NCBI GenBank assembly: GCA_040224245.1
Contig: JBEGIR010000073.1
Span: 1 to 64,000 of the forward strand
DNA from: Puniceicoccaceae bacterium
GTDB taxonomy: Bacteria > Verrucomicrobiota > Verrucomicrobiia > Opitutales > JAFGAQ01
Reading direction: 5' to 3'
Length of the DNA: 64,000 nucleotides
Of this stretch, positions 7,224 through 17,350 are shown one piece after another (the first letter of the stretch is position 1; each line of letters opens with the position of its first letter). The translations under genes and the position numbers were made by a program. A model generated the notes under the pieces. That model made no database searches, was not told the origin of the DNA, and worked only from the letters and a program-made list of their open reading frames with translations.

Positions 7224-8534
7224 TTAGTCCACGATGGATTGATACACCAGATTGCGCAACAACTGGTGATCGTTAAGATTTTCTGCAGGAATCACCTGGG
7301 TAAAATAAACCACAACCAAATCTTCCTCCGGGTCAATCCAGTAGCTGCTGTGGTATGCACCGCCCCAACCAAACTCACCTTTGGATCCCAATTCTCCCCG
7401 CATTCCCGGATCGAGTACCACGGAAAATCCTAGTCCAAATCCCATTCCGTTGCCCCAGGGATAACCCACCTCCGGTGCAAGATGGTTGATGCGCATGAGT
7501 TCCACCGACTTGCGAGAAAGAATGCGTCCTCCACTGACAACGCCTTCATCCGCAAGCATTTGCAGAAATGCAGCATAATCCTTCGCAGTGGAAACCAGAC
7601 CTGCTCCGCCTGAGAAGCAACGCCTCGGTCCCTCAACGTATGCGCCTTGACCCATATTGCCCAGCTCTGGTCCACGAAACAGGCGGCCATTCTGGTATCC
7701 ATAGACTGTCGCAAGGCGGCCCGCCTTATAGTCCGGCAGGAAGAAGTGCGTATCGCCCATGCCAATAGGGTCAAAGAGTTCCGCCTTTAGAAACACATCG
7801 AGCGGCTGCCCGCTGACGACCTCAATCAACGCTCCCAGGATGTCCGTACTGTAGCCATAAACCCACTGTTCTCCCGGATGTGCCTGAAATGGCAAACTCG
7901 CCATGCGACGCACCACATCCCGAATGGGTTCGTCACGATTGGCAAAATACCAACCCTGGATGCCTGCTTTCTTCCAAAGATCCTCCCCGGGACCGTTTCC
8001 ATAGGCCACGCCCGAGGTGTGCATCAATAAGTCTCGAATGGTAATCGCACGCTTTGCAGGCACGACTTCATAGCCGTCGTCGGTGGCTTGGGCCACATTG
8101 GTCTGCATGAATTCCGGCAGGTATTTGCCCACTGGATCGTTGAGGTGCAGCTTGCCCTGCTCCTGCAGTACCATCACACCCACACTGACCACCGCTTTGG
8201 TTTGGGAGGCGATGCGAAAGAGGGTATCCTTCTGCATGGGCGCCTGGGATTCCTTGTCCCGAAAGCCCAGCGCTGAATAATGCACGACTTTGCCCTGGCG
8301 CATTACCAGCGTAACCGTGCCTGGCAGTTTTTCCTGCTCAATCATTTTTTCAAAGGCAGCATCCAGACGTCCGAGACGCTCGCCCGACATGCCCACCGAC
8401 TCGGGCACAACGGGATTCCAGTTTGCATGCGAGGAACAGAAAGGAGCAAGCAACAGCAGCGTGAGCACCACGGAACGGCAGCCACGTAAGGCAGAGCGGA
8501 ACACAAGGGAATTTCGATTTGAAATGGGCTTCAT
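7224..8534 (-). CDS. Secreted serine hydrolase, beta-lactamase/PBP class C-like family
   Basis: 436 residues from the ATG at 8534, giving a signal peptide (basic MKPISNRNSLVFRSALRGCR, hydrophobic VVLTLLLLAPF, cut after SSHA). A GTG at 8573 would extend the N-terminus before the signal and is less likely. Catalytic SxxK is SQTK (S110-K113) and the second motif is YST in WVYGYSTDILG. Near the C-terminus GWGGAYHSSYWIDP takes the place of the KTG box as in EstB-type esterases. Probably a periplasmic or lipoprotein-like esterase or peptidase rather than a resistance enzyme. Confidence 0.87.
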   Translation of the reverse strand: MKPISNRNSLVFRSALRGCRSVVLTLLLLAPFCSSHANWNPVVPESVGMSGERLGRLDAAFEKMIEQEKLPGTVTLVMRQGKVVHYSALGFRDKESQAPMQKDTLFRIASQTKAVVSVGVMVLQEQGKLHLNDPVGKYLPEFMQTNVAQATDDGYEVVPAKRAITIRDLLMHTSGVAYGNGPGEDLWKKAGIQGWYFANRDEPIRDVVRRMASLPFQAHPGEQWVYGYSTDILGALIEVVSGQPLDVFLKAELFDPIGMGDTHFFLPDYKAGRLATVYGYQNGRLFRGPELGNMGQGAYVEGPRRCFSGGAGLVSTAKDYAAFLQMLADEGVVSGGRILSRKSVELMRINHLAPEVGYPWGNGMGFGLGFSVVLDPGMRGELGSKGEFGWGGAYHSSYWIDPEEDLVVVYFTQVIPAENLNDHQLLRNLVYQSIVD

Positions 8535-8772
8535 GGGATGAATTCGTTTTCCAGTAGAAGAGTTGATTTGCACGTCATGAGAACGCTCGTCGACGGGGGG
8601 TGGTTTGACAAATTCAGATCCTCAAAAGCCGTTCGAATTTGCCAGGACAAACCCCTGTCGATTCAAGAGCTAAACCGTAACGAAATTCAACACATGGGGC
8701 AATGGAATATCGTGCAAAAACGGGTGTTGTACGATGTCTCCCGTACAGAAATGAACGGAAGTGCCAGCCAGA

Positions 8773-8798
8773 TGACTCAATCAGGCCTGATTGAGTCA
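8773..8798. promoter_or_regulatory. 26-bp perfect palindrome, possible operator
   Basis: TGACTCAATCAGG followed directly by its reverse complement CCTGATTGAGTCA, with no loop. The lack of a spacer is unlike a terminator and suits a dimeric DNA-binding protein. It lies about 240 bases upstream of the serine hydrolase start and 145 bases past the fumarase stop. No obvious regulator gene is adjacent. Confidence 0.5.
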
Positions 8799-8863
8799 GA
8801 GAGAAGGGAGATGGAAGCTTCCTCGCTTTACAGGCACGACGCCAGACTCATGTGCAACATCAG

Positions 8864-8889
8864 GAGGCGACGGATGCCTCCGTCGCCTC
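8864..8889 (-). terminator. Hairpin downstream of fumarase
   Basis: GAGGCGACGGA (8864-8874), loop TGCC, TCCGTCGCCTC (8879-8889): an 11-bp perfect, GC-rich stem about 30 nt past the fumarase stop on the minus strand. No T-run follows, so termination may be Rho-assisted or the hairpin may mainly stabilise the mRNA. Confidence 0.6.
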
Positions 8890-8917
8890 ATCTGAAATAG
8901 AGCAAAATCGAACGATT

Positions 8918-10582
8918 TTACTTGGCACTGCCCGCGACCGACAGAGCACATGCTTCACAGGCCTGATTGATTTCGGCGAAGAAATCATTGCCCTTGTCAT
9001 CGACCAGGATGAAGGCAGGAAAGTCCTCCACTTCAATCTTCCAAACTGCCTCCATGCCGAGTTCCGGGTATTCGAGCAACTCGACCTTGCGGATGTTATC
9101 CTGTGCCAGCAATGCGGCAGGCCCCCCTGTGGATCCCAGGTAAAATCCTCCATACTGTGCGCAGCCTTCAGTCACATCCTTGGAGCGGTTGCCCTTGGCG
9201 ATCATGATCATCGAACCACCCGCAGCCTGGAATGGCTTGACGTAGGAGTCCATGCGTCCCGCAGTGGTGGGTCCGAAGCTGCCGGAGGGTAGGCCTTCGG
9301 GTGTTTTCGCCGGCCCTGCGTAATACACCGGATGGTTCTTGAAATAATCTGGCAGATCCCCCTCGGTCTTGAGGCGTTCCAACAGCTTTGCATGCGCAAT
9401 ATCGCGCGCAACAATGATGGTTCCGGTTAGGCTGAGTTCCGTTTTGATTGGATACTGGGACAACTCTGCGAGGATGTCCTTCATCGGACGATTGAGATCG
9501 ATTTTCACGACACCCTGATAGTTCGGCTCGCGCAGGTGATCGGGAATAAAGCGCCCTGGATTTGTCTCCAGCTTCTCCAGCCAGATCCCTTTTTTGTTGA
9601 TCTTGGCCTTGATGTTGCGGTCAGCCGAACAGGAAACCCCGAGACCCACCGGACAGGAGGCACCGTGGCGCGGCAGGCGAATCACACGCACATCCAGTGC
9701 AAAATACTTGCCTCCAAACTGGGCCCCAAACCCGATCTTTCGGCTGAGTTCGAGCACCTTCTGCTCGAGTTCCACATCGCGGAAGGCCTGTCCGTGTGCA
9801 TTGCCCTCGGTCGGAAGTTCGTCATAATATTTGGTGCTCGCGAGCTTCACAACCTTGAGGTTCGCCTCCGCACTGGTACCACCGATCACAAAGGCAATGT
9901 GGTAGGGCGGACAGGCGGCCGTGCCCAGTGTGCCCATCTTGCGCACCATGAACTGCAACAGGCTCTCGGGATTAAGCAGTGCCTTGGTCTCCTGATACAG
10001 AAACGTCTTATTCGCAGATCCTCCGCCCTTGGCGACAAAGAGAAACTTGTATTCTGAACCATCCGTAGCGTAGAGATCAATCTGCGCTGGCAAGTTCGTC
10101 CCGCTGTTTTTCTCGTTGTACATGTCAAGCGCCACGGTTTGGGAATAGCGCAGATTCTCCTTCGTGTAGGTGTTGTACACCCCTCGGGAAAGTGCTTCCT
10201 CGTCGCCTCCACCCGTCCAGACCTGCTGCCCTTTTTTGCCCATGATGATGGCAGTGCCCGTATCCTGGCAAAAGGGGAGAATCCCGTGCGCGGAGACCTC
10301 GGCATTCTTGAGCATGGTCAGGGCCACATTGCGGTCGTTTTGCGAGGCTTCGGGATCATCAAGAATCGCTGCTACCTGCTCCAAGTGGGCCGGACGCAGA
10401 AAAAATGCGATATCCCGCATCGCGGCCTGAGCAAGTGCCGTGAGTGCTTCGGGTTGAACCTTCAGGATTTCCTTGCCCTCAAACTCTGCGGTCGAGACAT
10501 ATTCGTCTGTCAGCAGACGATAGTCGGTATCGTCCTTCAAGAGTGGAAACGGGTCCTGATATTTGAACGGTGGTACTGCCAT
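8918..10582 (-). CDS. fumA: Fumarate hydratase, class I (iron-sulfur)
   Basis: 554 residues, the length of FumA/FumB-type single-chain class I fumarases. Converts fumarate and malate in the citric acid cycle with a [4Fe-4S] cluster. Cluster cysteines are visible at C105 ([10 protein letters not shown]), C224 ([12 protein letters not shown]) and C318 ([11 protein letters not shown]), matching E. coli FumA spacing. The C-terminal domain has [15 protein letters not shown] and [14 protein letters not shown]. Monocistronic. The class I enzyme is oxygen-sensitive, and no class II fumC is seen in the window. Confidence 0.95.
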   Translation of the reverse strand: MAVPPFKYQDPFPLLKDDTDYRLLTDEYVSTAEFEGKEILKVQPEALTALAQAAMRDIAFFLRPAHLEQVAAILDDPEASQNDRNVALTMLKNAEVSAHGILPFCQDTGTAIIMGKKGQQVWTGGGDEEALSRGVYNTYTKENLRYSQTVALDMYNEKNSGTNLPAQIDLYATDGSEYKFLFVAKGGGSANKTFLYQETKALLNPESLLQFMVRKMGTLGTAACPPYHIAFVIGGTSAEANLKVVKLASTKYYDELPTEGNAHGQAFRDVELEQKVLELSRKIGFGAQFGGKYFALDVRVIRLPRHGASCPVGLGVSCSADRNIKAKINKKGIWLEKLETNPGRFIPDHLREPNYQGVVKIDLNRPMKDILAELSQYPIKTELSLTGTIIVARDIAHAKLLERLKTEGDLPDYFKNHPVYYAGPAKTPEGLPSGSFGPTTAGRMDSYVKPFQAAGGSMIMIAKGNRSKDVTEGCAQYGGFYLGSTGGPAALLAQDNIRKVELLEYPELGMEAVWKIEVEDFPAFILVDDKGNDFFAEINQACEACALSVAGSAK

Positions 10583-11007
10583 GGTTTTTTATCGATTTCA
10601 GGTCAATGTGTCTGGTCAACTGCTGAGGCCTGCAAGACCATTCAGCAAAACCAGACAAACCATTTCGCACCCTTTCTTCAATCACTTTCGCTAATTTCAA
10701 CAATCAGATGGATTGAACCTCCTTATTCAACTTTCAGCGCACAATGCTTCGAACCCGTAGCCGCATACACGGGCATCACCTGCTGTACCCCTCCGAATCG
10801 ATGTGACATTATCGTAACATACTGGCTTTCAGATTGATTCCTGCTGCCTGAACCCACCATAAACGACGCATTGCGACTCCGCAGACCGCAAATTCGAATT
10901 CACACTCAGACTGACAAAAGACAACCCTTTCACGTCCACTGGGATTCAAATGCATCCCATGAAGCACAAATTCCGCACCGAAAATCCACTTTAAAACCCT
11001 TCACTTC
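10583..11007. other. Divergent promoter region of fumarase and the pst operon
   Basis: About 425 bases without a gene. It must hold the fumarase promoter (minus strand) and the phosphate-operon promoter (plus strand). The only recognisable element is a Pho-box-like direct repeat at 10803-10820. Confidence 0.6.
10803..10820 (+). promoter_or_regulatory. Candidate Pho box upstream of pstS
   Basis: GTGACAT-TATC-GTAACAT: two 7-nt half-sites with a 4-nt spacer, the same 11-nt periodicity as the PhoB site (CTGTCAT-N4-CTGTCAT), with matches concentrated in the CAT ends. It lies about 190 bases before pstS, rather far for a direct activator site unless the leader is long. No phoBR genes are in the window. 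Confidence 0.4.
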
Positions 11008-11820
11008 ATGACTATGAAAAACCTGTTGATTGCATTCATGCTCGGCTTTGCCTTCACGCTTCAAGCAAGCGAAAAACTGGTCATCAAAGGCTCGGATACA
11101 CTCGGGGCCAAGATGGTTCCACAGATTGCAGAGGCGTTTCGGGCAGCACACCCGGGTGTCGTGTTTGAGATTGCTGCTGAGGGTTCAACCACTGGCATCA
11201 CTGCCATCATTGATGGGACTGCGGACATTGGCATGTCAAGTCGGGCTGCACGCCCGGGCGAAATCACTGCCGCGCGTGCCAAGGGCGTCAACATGGAAGC
11301 GATCACCGTCAGCTATGACGGTCTCGCGGTCATCGTCAATGAGTCCAACCCGATCAGCGATCTGAACCTGCGTCAGATTCAGCAAATCTTCACCGGTGAC
11401 GTAGCGGACTGGTCCACTGTTGGACCATTTTCAGGCCGCATTTCCATCTACACGCGCAATACATCATCCGGAACCTATCAGGATTTCAAAAACCTTGCGA
11501 TGCGTCGCCGCGACTACGCTCCATCCTCCCAGAAAATGGCTGGAAACGAGCAAATCGCCGCAGAAGTCGCCACCAATCCGACGGGTATCGGGTATGTTGG
11601 TCTGGCCTACATCCACACTCCTGGAGTCAAGGTGGTGAGCATCAACGGCAAGCTTCCCAGCCCACAAACCGTCAACGACAAATCCTATCCGCTGGCTCGT
11701 CCCAATTTCTTTTATACAAACGGACAAGCAAGCGGACTGGCGGGGGAATTCATCGATTTTGTGCTCTCTCCTGAAGGACAAAAAATCGTGGAAAGCGTTG
11801 GATTCATTCCACTGCAATAA
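11008..11820 (+). CDS. pstS: Phosphate ABC transporter, substrate-binding protein PstS
   Basis: 270 residues with a signal peptide (MTMKNLLIAFMLGFAFTLQA). Binds inorganic phosphate in the periplasm and hands it to PstCA. Family signatures: LVIKGSDTLGAKMVPQIAEA, AAEGSTTGITAIIDGTADIG, NPISDLNLRQIQQIFTGDV and RNTSSGTYQDF. The length is that of the short PstS family found outside enterobacteria. First gene of pstSCAB-phoU; pstC follows after 105 nt. Confidence 0.93.
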   Translation: MTMKNLLIAFMLGFAFTLQASEKLVIKGSDTLGAKMVPQIAEAFRAAHPGVVFEIAAEGSTTGITAIIDGTADIGMSSRAARPGEITAARAKGVNMEAITVSYDGLAVIVNESNPISDLNLRQIQQIFTGDVADWSTVGPFSGRISIYTRNTSSGTYQDFKNLAMRRRDYAPSSQKMAGNEQIAAEVATNPTGIGYVGLAYIHTPGVKVVSINGKLPSPQTVNDKSYPLARPNFFYTNGQASGLAGEFIDFVLSPEGQKIVESVGFIPLQ

Positions 11821-11925
11821 CCCTGGAGTTCTGGGATTCGTCACTTCATGCCCACCTGTCATCGAAGTCTCCGACACTGCCTGCAATACGCTCAAGGTAC
11901 CCCCTCGAACACACACTGACCTTCT

Positions 11926-13518
11926 ATGGAGGAACCGCATTCAAGCTCTCCTTCGATCAACCTGCGCAAACAGCGGCGCAAGTGGTTTGGCATTCACTCA
12001 GACAAGTGGATACAGGTGTTCTTTTTCGGGAATGCCTGGATCGCGATCCTCATCCTGCTGTTGATCGCGTTTTTCCTCTTCAAGGAAGGTTCTGGTTTTT
12101 TCGGTCAGAACCGTGAGGCACACGTGCTCTACCGCAAGGCTGGACTCGAGTATGTCGAACAGGTCAAATCCACCGAAGCAGACTACACCGCACTCTATCG
12201 CTACCTCAATTCGATCCGGGCAGAACAGATGGCAGCACTGCAGGCGCGGGGCGTGGCGTTCGCAGATGCCAACGAACAGCTCGCACCTCTCGAGGATTTT
12301 GCCTACGATTTTCTCGATCTCTCCTACCCTCTGAGCGATCTCAATGCAGAACTGACCGAGATGGTCACGTCGGTTCGGGATCAGTACGTGTCCAATGAAA
12401 ACCTACGGGAATACCGGCGTTTGCTCCTGAGGCAGGGCAATACTGCTGAAGCCGAACAGGTGGAAATCCACGATGTTGATTTTGAATTTATCGAGAGCTA
12501 TCTGCGTGAACAAACACCACGCTACGTGGATCTAACACAAAGCCTTAGCCGTGAGATTTCCGCCTTCACCGCCGATTTTCCGGAGCTTCCCGTACCAGGA
12601 CATGGGGCAAAGATCACACGTTTTCGCGAATTGACCAATCAGTTCATCCAAAGCATTCCCTCCCGCGTGGATCGGCTCAAGGCATGGAATCCGGATGAAC
12701 CGATCAGCTGGATGGCCTCCTTCACTTCCTTTATTTTTGGAAAGGAATGGGTCACCAACAGCTTCTGGCAGGACTGGTATGGCATCCTCCCCCTGCTCAC
12801 CGGTTCCCTGATGGTGTCTGGCATCGCACTCACGCTCGCTGTGCCTTTTGGCGTCGCTGCTGCGATTTACGTCAACCAGATCGCAAGTCCCAGCGAACAA
12901 AAATGGATCAAGCCCAGCATCGAGTTCATCGCCGCCATTCCGTCGGTGGTGCTCGGATTTTTCGGAATTGCGGTACTGGGTGAAACCTTGCGCCAAGTCT
13001 CCAATATCAGCTGGCTCGAATTTCTGCCGTTTTTCCCCATCGCGGAGCGACTGAATGCGCTGACGGCCGGCTGCCTGCTGGCCCTGATGGCAACGCCAAC
13101 GATTTTCACACTCGCCGAAGATGCGATCAACAACGTGCCCAAGGCCTACAAGGAGGCATCGTTTGCGGTCGGTGCCACCCGCATGCAAACCATCCTGCAC
13201 ATCATACTGCCGACCGCGCTCTCCGGCATCATTTCAGCGGTACTGCTCGGCTTTGGTCGCGTGATTGGGGAAACCATGGTGGTGCTGCTCTGCGCGGGCA
13301 ACCGCATCGCCATCCCCGAACTGAGCGAAGGACTGGGCGCAATCGTGCAGCCCGTCCACACCATGACCGGAATCATTGCGCAGGAAATGGGCGAGGTCGA
13401 GCGCAGCTCCATCCACTACCGGGCACTGTTTGTGCTCGGCATGCTGCTGTTCCTGATCTCATTGCTGGTCAACTGGCTCGCCCAGAAGATCGTGCACAAG
13501 TTCAAAATCTCCGTCTGA
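11926..13518 (+). CDS. pstC: Phosphate ABC transporter permease PstC with large periplasmic insertion
   Basis: 530 residues against roughly 300 for typical PstC. The first membrane helix (about 31-52) is followed by about 220 residues rich in Glu, Arg and Leu, predicted helical, before the conserved permease core (about 286-525) begins with ILPLLTGSLMVSGIALTLAV. The core has the EAA loop (AYKEASFAVGATRMQTILHI) that contacts PstB, and GRVIGETMVVLL. The extra region should sit in the periplasm. The gene ends 3 nt before pstA. Confidence 0.9.
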   Translation: MEEPHSSSPSINLRKQRRKWFGIHSDKWIQVFFFGNAWIAILILLLIAFFLFKEGSGFFGQNREAHVLYRKAGLEYVEQVKSTEADYTALYRYLNSIRAEQMAALQARGVAFADANEQLAPLEDFAYDFLDLSYPLSDLNAELTEMVTSVRDQYVSNENLREYRRLLLRQGNTAEAEQVEIHDVDFEFIESYLREQTPRYVDLTQSLSREISAFTADFPELPVPGHGAKITRFRELTNQFIQSIPSRVDRLKAWNPDEPISWMASFTSFIFGKEWVTNSFWQDWYGILPLLTGSLMVSGIALTLAVPFGVAAAIYVNQIASPSEQKWIKPSIEFIAAIPSVVLGFFGIAVLGETLRQVSNISWLEFLPFFPIAERLNALTAGCLLALMATPTIFTLAEDAINNVPKAYKEASFAVGATRMQTILHIILPTALSGIISAVLLGFGRVIGETMVVLLCAGNRIAIPELSEGLGAIVQPVHTMTGIIAQEMGEVERSSIHYRALFVLGMLLFLISLLVNWLAQKIVHKFKISV

Positions 13519-13521
13519 TTC

Positions 13522-14559
13522 ATGCAAGCCAACGCCATCCATCCCTTCGCCCGAAAGGAAACGCTGCACAGCCGCGTGGAGCGTTTCATTGCATGGTTAC
13601 TACGCCTGGCGACCTGGTTCGTGTTGCTCTGTGCAGCGGCGATCTTTGGTACCATCATTTTTCGCGGAGCACCCGTTGTATTCCAGGCTGAAGCACCCTT
13701 TGTGAATCTCGATTTCCTGACTCAAGCCCCGGAAACACTGCATGTGTTTGAACTCGATGGTGAAAAATTCGAACTCTCTAATACCGAATTCCGTGCCCAT
13801 TTTGCAGATGCGGAGACCCTGCCTGCCACTCAGACTTATTCCTACTCGGGTGGAGGCATTTTCCCGGCGATCATGGGAACCATACTACTCGTTGCGGGTT
13901 CCATGACCATTGCACTGATCATGGGCATCCTCAGTGCAATCTACCTCAGCGAGTACAGTAAACCAGGCCGATTTATCAACCTCATCCGACTCTCCATCAT
14001 GAACTTGGCTGGCGTACCCTCCATCGTCTTCGGACTCTTTGGTTTTGGCATGTTTGTCATCGGCCTGAAATGGAATGTATCCCTGCTCTCGGGCTGGTTC
14101 ACCCTCGCCTTCATGGTGCTGCCAATCATCATCACCGCCAGCGAAGAAAGCCTGCGCTCAATCCCTGCAGGCTTTCGGGAAGGAAGCCTCGCGCTGGGTG
14201 CGACCAAATGGCAGTCCATCCGCACGAACGTGCTGCCCTACGCGTTGCCCGGTATCCTCACCTCTTCCATTCTGGGAATCGCACGGGTGGCTGGTGAGAC
14301 TGCCCCGATCATGTTCACCGCTGCCTATGCGATCCGGGACACCCTGCCCTGGCAGGTCGAACGCGCAACCGACTTCTTTTTTCAAGGCGTCATGGCGTTG
14401 CCCTATCACATTTATGTCGTATCATCCAAGATTCCGCAAAACGCCTACACCGAGCGCATGCAGTATGGGACTGCGTTCGTCTTTCTCATCATTGTCTTTC
14501 TGATTGCCTTCACATCGATCCTTTTGCGCATCCACATCCGAAAACGCTACAAATGGTAA
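13522..14559 (+). CDS. pstA: Phosphate ABC transporter permease PstA
   Basis: 345 residues, six membrane segments. Partner of PstC in the inner-membrane channel. After the first helix there is a hydrophilic insertion of about 70 residues (roughly 55-120), smaller than that in PstC. The core has [37 protein letters not shown] and the EAA-type loop [20 protein letters not shown]. Starts 3 nt after pstC, suggesting translational coupling. Confidence 0.92.
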   Translation: MQANAIHPFARKETLHSRVERFIAWLLRLATWFVLLCAAAIFGTIIFRGAPVVFQAEAPFVNLDFLTQAPETLHVFELDGEKFELSNTEFRAHFADAETLPATQTYSYSGGGIFPAIMGTILLVAGSMTIALIMGILSAIYLSEYSKPGRFINLIRLSIMNLAGVPSIVFGLFGFGMFVIGLKWNVSLLSGWFTLAFMVLPIIITASEESLRSIPAGFREGSLALGATKWQSIRTNVLPYALPGILTSSILGIARVAGETAPIMFTAAYAIRDTLPWQVERATDFFFQGVMALPYHIYVVSSKIPQNAYTERMQYGTAFVFLIIVFLIAFTSILLRIHIRKRYKW

Positions 14560-14566
14560 CCCGAGC

Positions 14567-15391
14567 ATGCATCAAACTCCTATGACCCAAGCACGCGCTC
14601 AATCGTCCCCTGCTCCCGTTCAGCCGGAAACGGATGCAACCGCGATTTCCGTCAATGGTGTGGATTTCTGCTATGGATCCACGCAGGCATTGTTTGACGT
14701 GCAACTGCAGATCCCAGAACACCAGGTCACCGCATTTATTGGTCCCTCCGGTTGTGGTAAGAGCACATTGCTGCGCTGCTTCAATCGCATGAATGATCTC
14801 ATCGAAGGTGCGCAACTGACCAGCGGCACCATTGAAATCGCAGGCCATAACATCTACGACCCTCAAGTCGACGTGATCGAGCTGCGCAAGAAGGTTGGCA
14901 TGGTTTTTCAGAAATCAAATCCCTTCCCCAAAAGCATCTACGAAAACATCGCCTATGGCCTGCGCATGCAGGGTGTGAAAAAAAAGTCCGTTCTGGATGA
15001 GGCCGTCGAAAAGAGCCTCACCGGTGCAGCACTCTGGAACGAGGTCAAGGATCGCCTGCACACCAGCGGCACCAGCCTCAGTGGTGGACAGCAGCAGCGC
15101 CTGTGCATTGCACGCGCGCTCGCAGTCGAACCGAGCATCATGCTCATGGACGAACCCTGTTCGGCCCTCGACCCCATCGCCACCGCCAAGGTCGAGGAAC
15201 TCATCTTTTCGCTGAAACAGCAATACACGATCGTGATCGTCACCCACAGCATGCAGCAGGCGGCCCGGGTGTCTGACAACACCGCCTTCTTCTATCTGGG
15301 AAAGCTTGAAGAATACGGAAAGACTTCTACGCTCTTCATGAATCCCAAAAACCCGCAGACTGAGGCCTACATCTCCGGGCGTTTCGGCTAA
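14567..15391 (+). CDS. pstB: Phosphate ABC transporter ATP-binding protein PstB
   Basis: 275 residues from the ATG at 14567, 7 nt after the pstA stop; the ATG at 14582 is an alternative. The frame runs back to 14504 inside pstA but without family similarity. Walker [12 protein letters not shown], signature [15 protein letters not shown], Walker [14 protein letters not shown] and the H-loop [12 protein letters not shown] are complete. About 30 residues before the ABC domain ([17 protein letters not shown]-type linker) are low-complexity. Energises phosphate uptake. Confidence 0.95.
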   Translation: MHQTPMTQARAQSSPAPVQPETDATAISVNGVDFCYGSTQALFDVQLQIPEHQVTAFIGPSGCGKSTLLRCFNRMNDLIEGAQLTSGTIEIAGHNIYDPQVDVIELRKKVGMVFQKSNPFPKSIYENIAYGLRMQGVKKKSVLDEAVEKSLTGAALWNEVKDRLHTSGTSLSGGQQQRLCIARALAVEPSIMLMDEPCSALDPIATAKVEELIFSLKQQYTIVIVTHSMQQAARVSDNTAFFYLGKLEEYGKTSTLFMNPKNPQTEAYISGRFG

Positions 15392-15429
15392 GGCGCAGAT
15401 TCACTCACTTTCATCCCCACATCCATCTC

Positions 15430-16080
15430 ATGAAGCGATTTTTCGACGTCGAACTCGACACCTTCCGCGCTCACATCTCGCGCATGCTGACACTGACGCA
15501 TCAACAGACCCGTCTTGCCGTGGAAGGACTGCTCGAGCGGGATAAGGCCAAATGCCAGCGTGTGCTCGAAATCGAAAAAGAGGTGGACCAGCTCGAAATT
15601 GAAGTGGACGCCGAGGCCGTTCGCTACCTCAACCTTCGCGCTCCCATTGCATCTGAGCTGCGCCTGATCATGGCGGGTTCCCGCATGAGTCACGAGTTTG
15701 AACGCATTGGTGATGAGGCCAAAAAAATCGCAAAACGTGCCCTGCGCACGGAAACCCTGCATCCCGAACCTTTTGTTGAAGGGGTGAGAGCGATGTATGA
15801 ATTGATCGATAGCGTCTTCGACGGCCTGCACCGCATGTTTTCCGAAATTGATGCATCCGATGGCACCCTCCTCATGCGCAAGGATGCAGAAATTGATCGC
15901 ATCAACAAAAACCTGCAAAACCTGCTCATGGAAGCCATCGAACAACACGATCTTGCGCTCAAGGCTGGGTTTGACCTGGTTTCCGTATCGCGCTCACTCG
16001 AGCGCATCGGTGATCACACACAAAATCTGGTGGAAAACATGGTCTTTCTGGTCACCGGTGCCGATATCCGGGAGGAGTAG
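15430..16080 (+). CDS. phoU: Phosphate transport system regulator PhoU
   Basis: 216 residues, two three-helix bundles. Each half carries the metal-binding pattern: MAGSRMSHEFERIGDEAKKI in the first and VSRSLERIGDHTQNL in the second (E/DxxxD type). PhoU links Pst transport to PhoR/PhoB signalling and restrains uptake when phosphate is plentiful. Last gene of the operon, 38 nt after pstB, converging on rnpB. Confidence 0.94.
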   Translation: MKRFFDVELDTFRAHISRMLTLTHQQTRLAVEGLLERDKAKCQRVLEIEKEVDQLEIEVDAEAVRYLNLRAPIASELRLIMAGSRMSHEFERIGDEAKKIAKRALRTETLHPEPFVEGVRAMYELIDSVFDGLHRMFSEIDASDGTLLMRKDAEIDRINKNLQNLLMEAIEQHDLALKAGFDLVSVSRSLERIGDHTQNLVENMVFLVTGADIREE

Positions 16081-16093
16081 GCATTCGCAGCCT

Positions 16094-16113
16094 GCGACGA
16101 GCACAGGCCCTAC
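16094..16113. repeat. Dispersed 20-nt repeat, copy 1
   Basis: GCGACGAGCACAGGCCCTAC, between phoU and rnpB. Matches 27415-27434 at 19 of 20 positions. Both copies lie just past the 3' end of a gene, as REP-like or other dispersed intergenic repeats do. Confidence 0.6.
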
Positions 16114-16132
16114 GAAATTTTCCAAAAAAAGG

Positions 16133-16525
<393 letters not shown>

Positions 16526-16784
16526 TTGTCAAGGATGCTGCCCGCGTTGATTCCCACATGCAAGCGCTTTTCGACGCAGACGAAAACCGCAATCGCACAA
16601 CCTCGGGTGACAAGGCAAACTCCAGTGTGGACTGTTTTCCAGTGCCATTGCCGAGCGTAGAGGAGAAATGGCGCGCAGGAGCGCACTCCATACGATGAAA
16701 GGTGTGGATACTCAAGACCTCACCTGTATCAACCCCCAACGGTCGAACTACCCTGGACTCCGACAGCTTTCGCTATCAATAGGA

Positions 16785-17015
16785 TCAGCGGTTATAGAGA
16801 GATTCCCTCCTCCAAGTTGCGGCACCAATCTCGGCCTTTGATTCACCACATAGGGCGACTAGATCACGGCGGGCGGATTCGCATCTTGATTCCTGCTGGA
16901 TCAAATGATCGAGATACTCTCGAACCAGCGCGTTGACGGAAGTGGAGCATTCCACCGCGATTCTACGGGCTGCCGACAGCTTCTTTTCATCGATTCGAAG
17001 GGTGAGGTTTTTCAT
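16785..17015 (-). CDS. Orphan ribbon-helix-helix antitoxin (VapB-like)
   Basis: 77 residues from the ATG at 17015: MKNLTLRIDEKKLSAARRIA is a ribbon-helix-helix N-terminus, and the tail TWRRESLYNR is the toxin-binding end seen in VapB proteins preceding PIN-domain VapC toxins. Upstream in-frame starts (to 17042) would run through the operator. No PIN gene follows; the next sequence is the rnpB promoter side. It is therefore an orphan antitoxin or a regulator left after loss of its toxin. Confidence 0.72.
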   Translation of the reverse strand: MKNLTLRIDEKKLSAARRIAVECSTSVNALVREYLDHLIQQESRCESARRDLVALCGESKAEIGAATWRRESLYNR

Positions 17016-17036
17016 AATGCACACATTATGTGCATT
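17016..17036 (-). promoter_or_regulatory. Inverted repeat abutting the antitoxin start
   Basis: AATGCACA (17016-17023), 5-nt centre, TGTGCATT (17029-17036): a perfect 8-bp inverted repeat immediately upstream of the ATG. A third related half-site (GTGCAATGCGC) follows. Ribbon-helix-helix proteins bind such sites as dimers, so this is a likely autoregulatory operator. Confidence 0.6.
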
Positions 17037-17213
17037 GTGCAATGCGCCAAGGCAGACTGACGATCACGATACGAGACCATCCGAACTATCCTGATCCCGA
17101 TCAGATTCTGAGAGCCCCTGAGTTGTGTTCGGTCAGGACACCTCACTCCCCTCCATCGACGGTACGTTGGAGGCTGGATGCGCTTGATGGCAACGTCATC
17201 AATCTGCATGCGC

Positions 17214-17254
17214 AAAAAAAAGCCGGCGGCGGCACTATGCAACCACCGACCGGC
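17214..17254 (-). terminator. Intrinsic terminator of the TonB receptor gene
   Basis: On the minus strand, GCCGGTCGGTGG (17254-17243) pairs with CCGCCGCCGGC (17232-17222), with one bulge and one wobble, followed by eight Ts (17221-17214). It lies about 100 nt past the receptor stop. The rest of 17043-17350 shows no gene. Confidence 0.8.
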
Positions 17255-17350
17255 CAGAACCCAAAAAATTCAGGGTATTCCGGGATCTTTCTACCTCCGT
17301 CCTGCCTTGGAGATAGGGTTGAGACCCCGGAAAAAGACCCAGATTCTTGT

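Larger units (their letters stand above)
8535..8917. other. Intergenic region with two inverted repeats
   Basis: About 380 bases between the fumarase stop and the hydrolase start. A 120-codon ORF on the plus strand has no family resemblance. The region holds a 26-bp perfect palindrome and a fumarase-side terminator hairpin, listed separately. It should also carry the promoter of the serine hydrolase gene. Confidence 0.6.

Noticed and set aside
8538-8900. 120-codon ORF between serine hydrolase and fumarase
   Set aside because: Runs through a 26-bp palindrome and a terminator hairpin, with no family resemblance; treated as non-coding.
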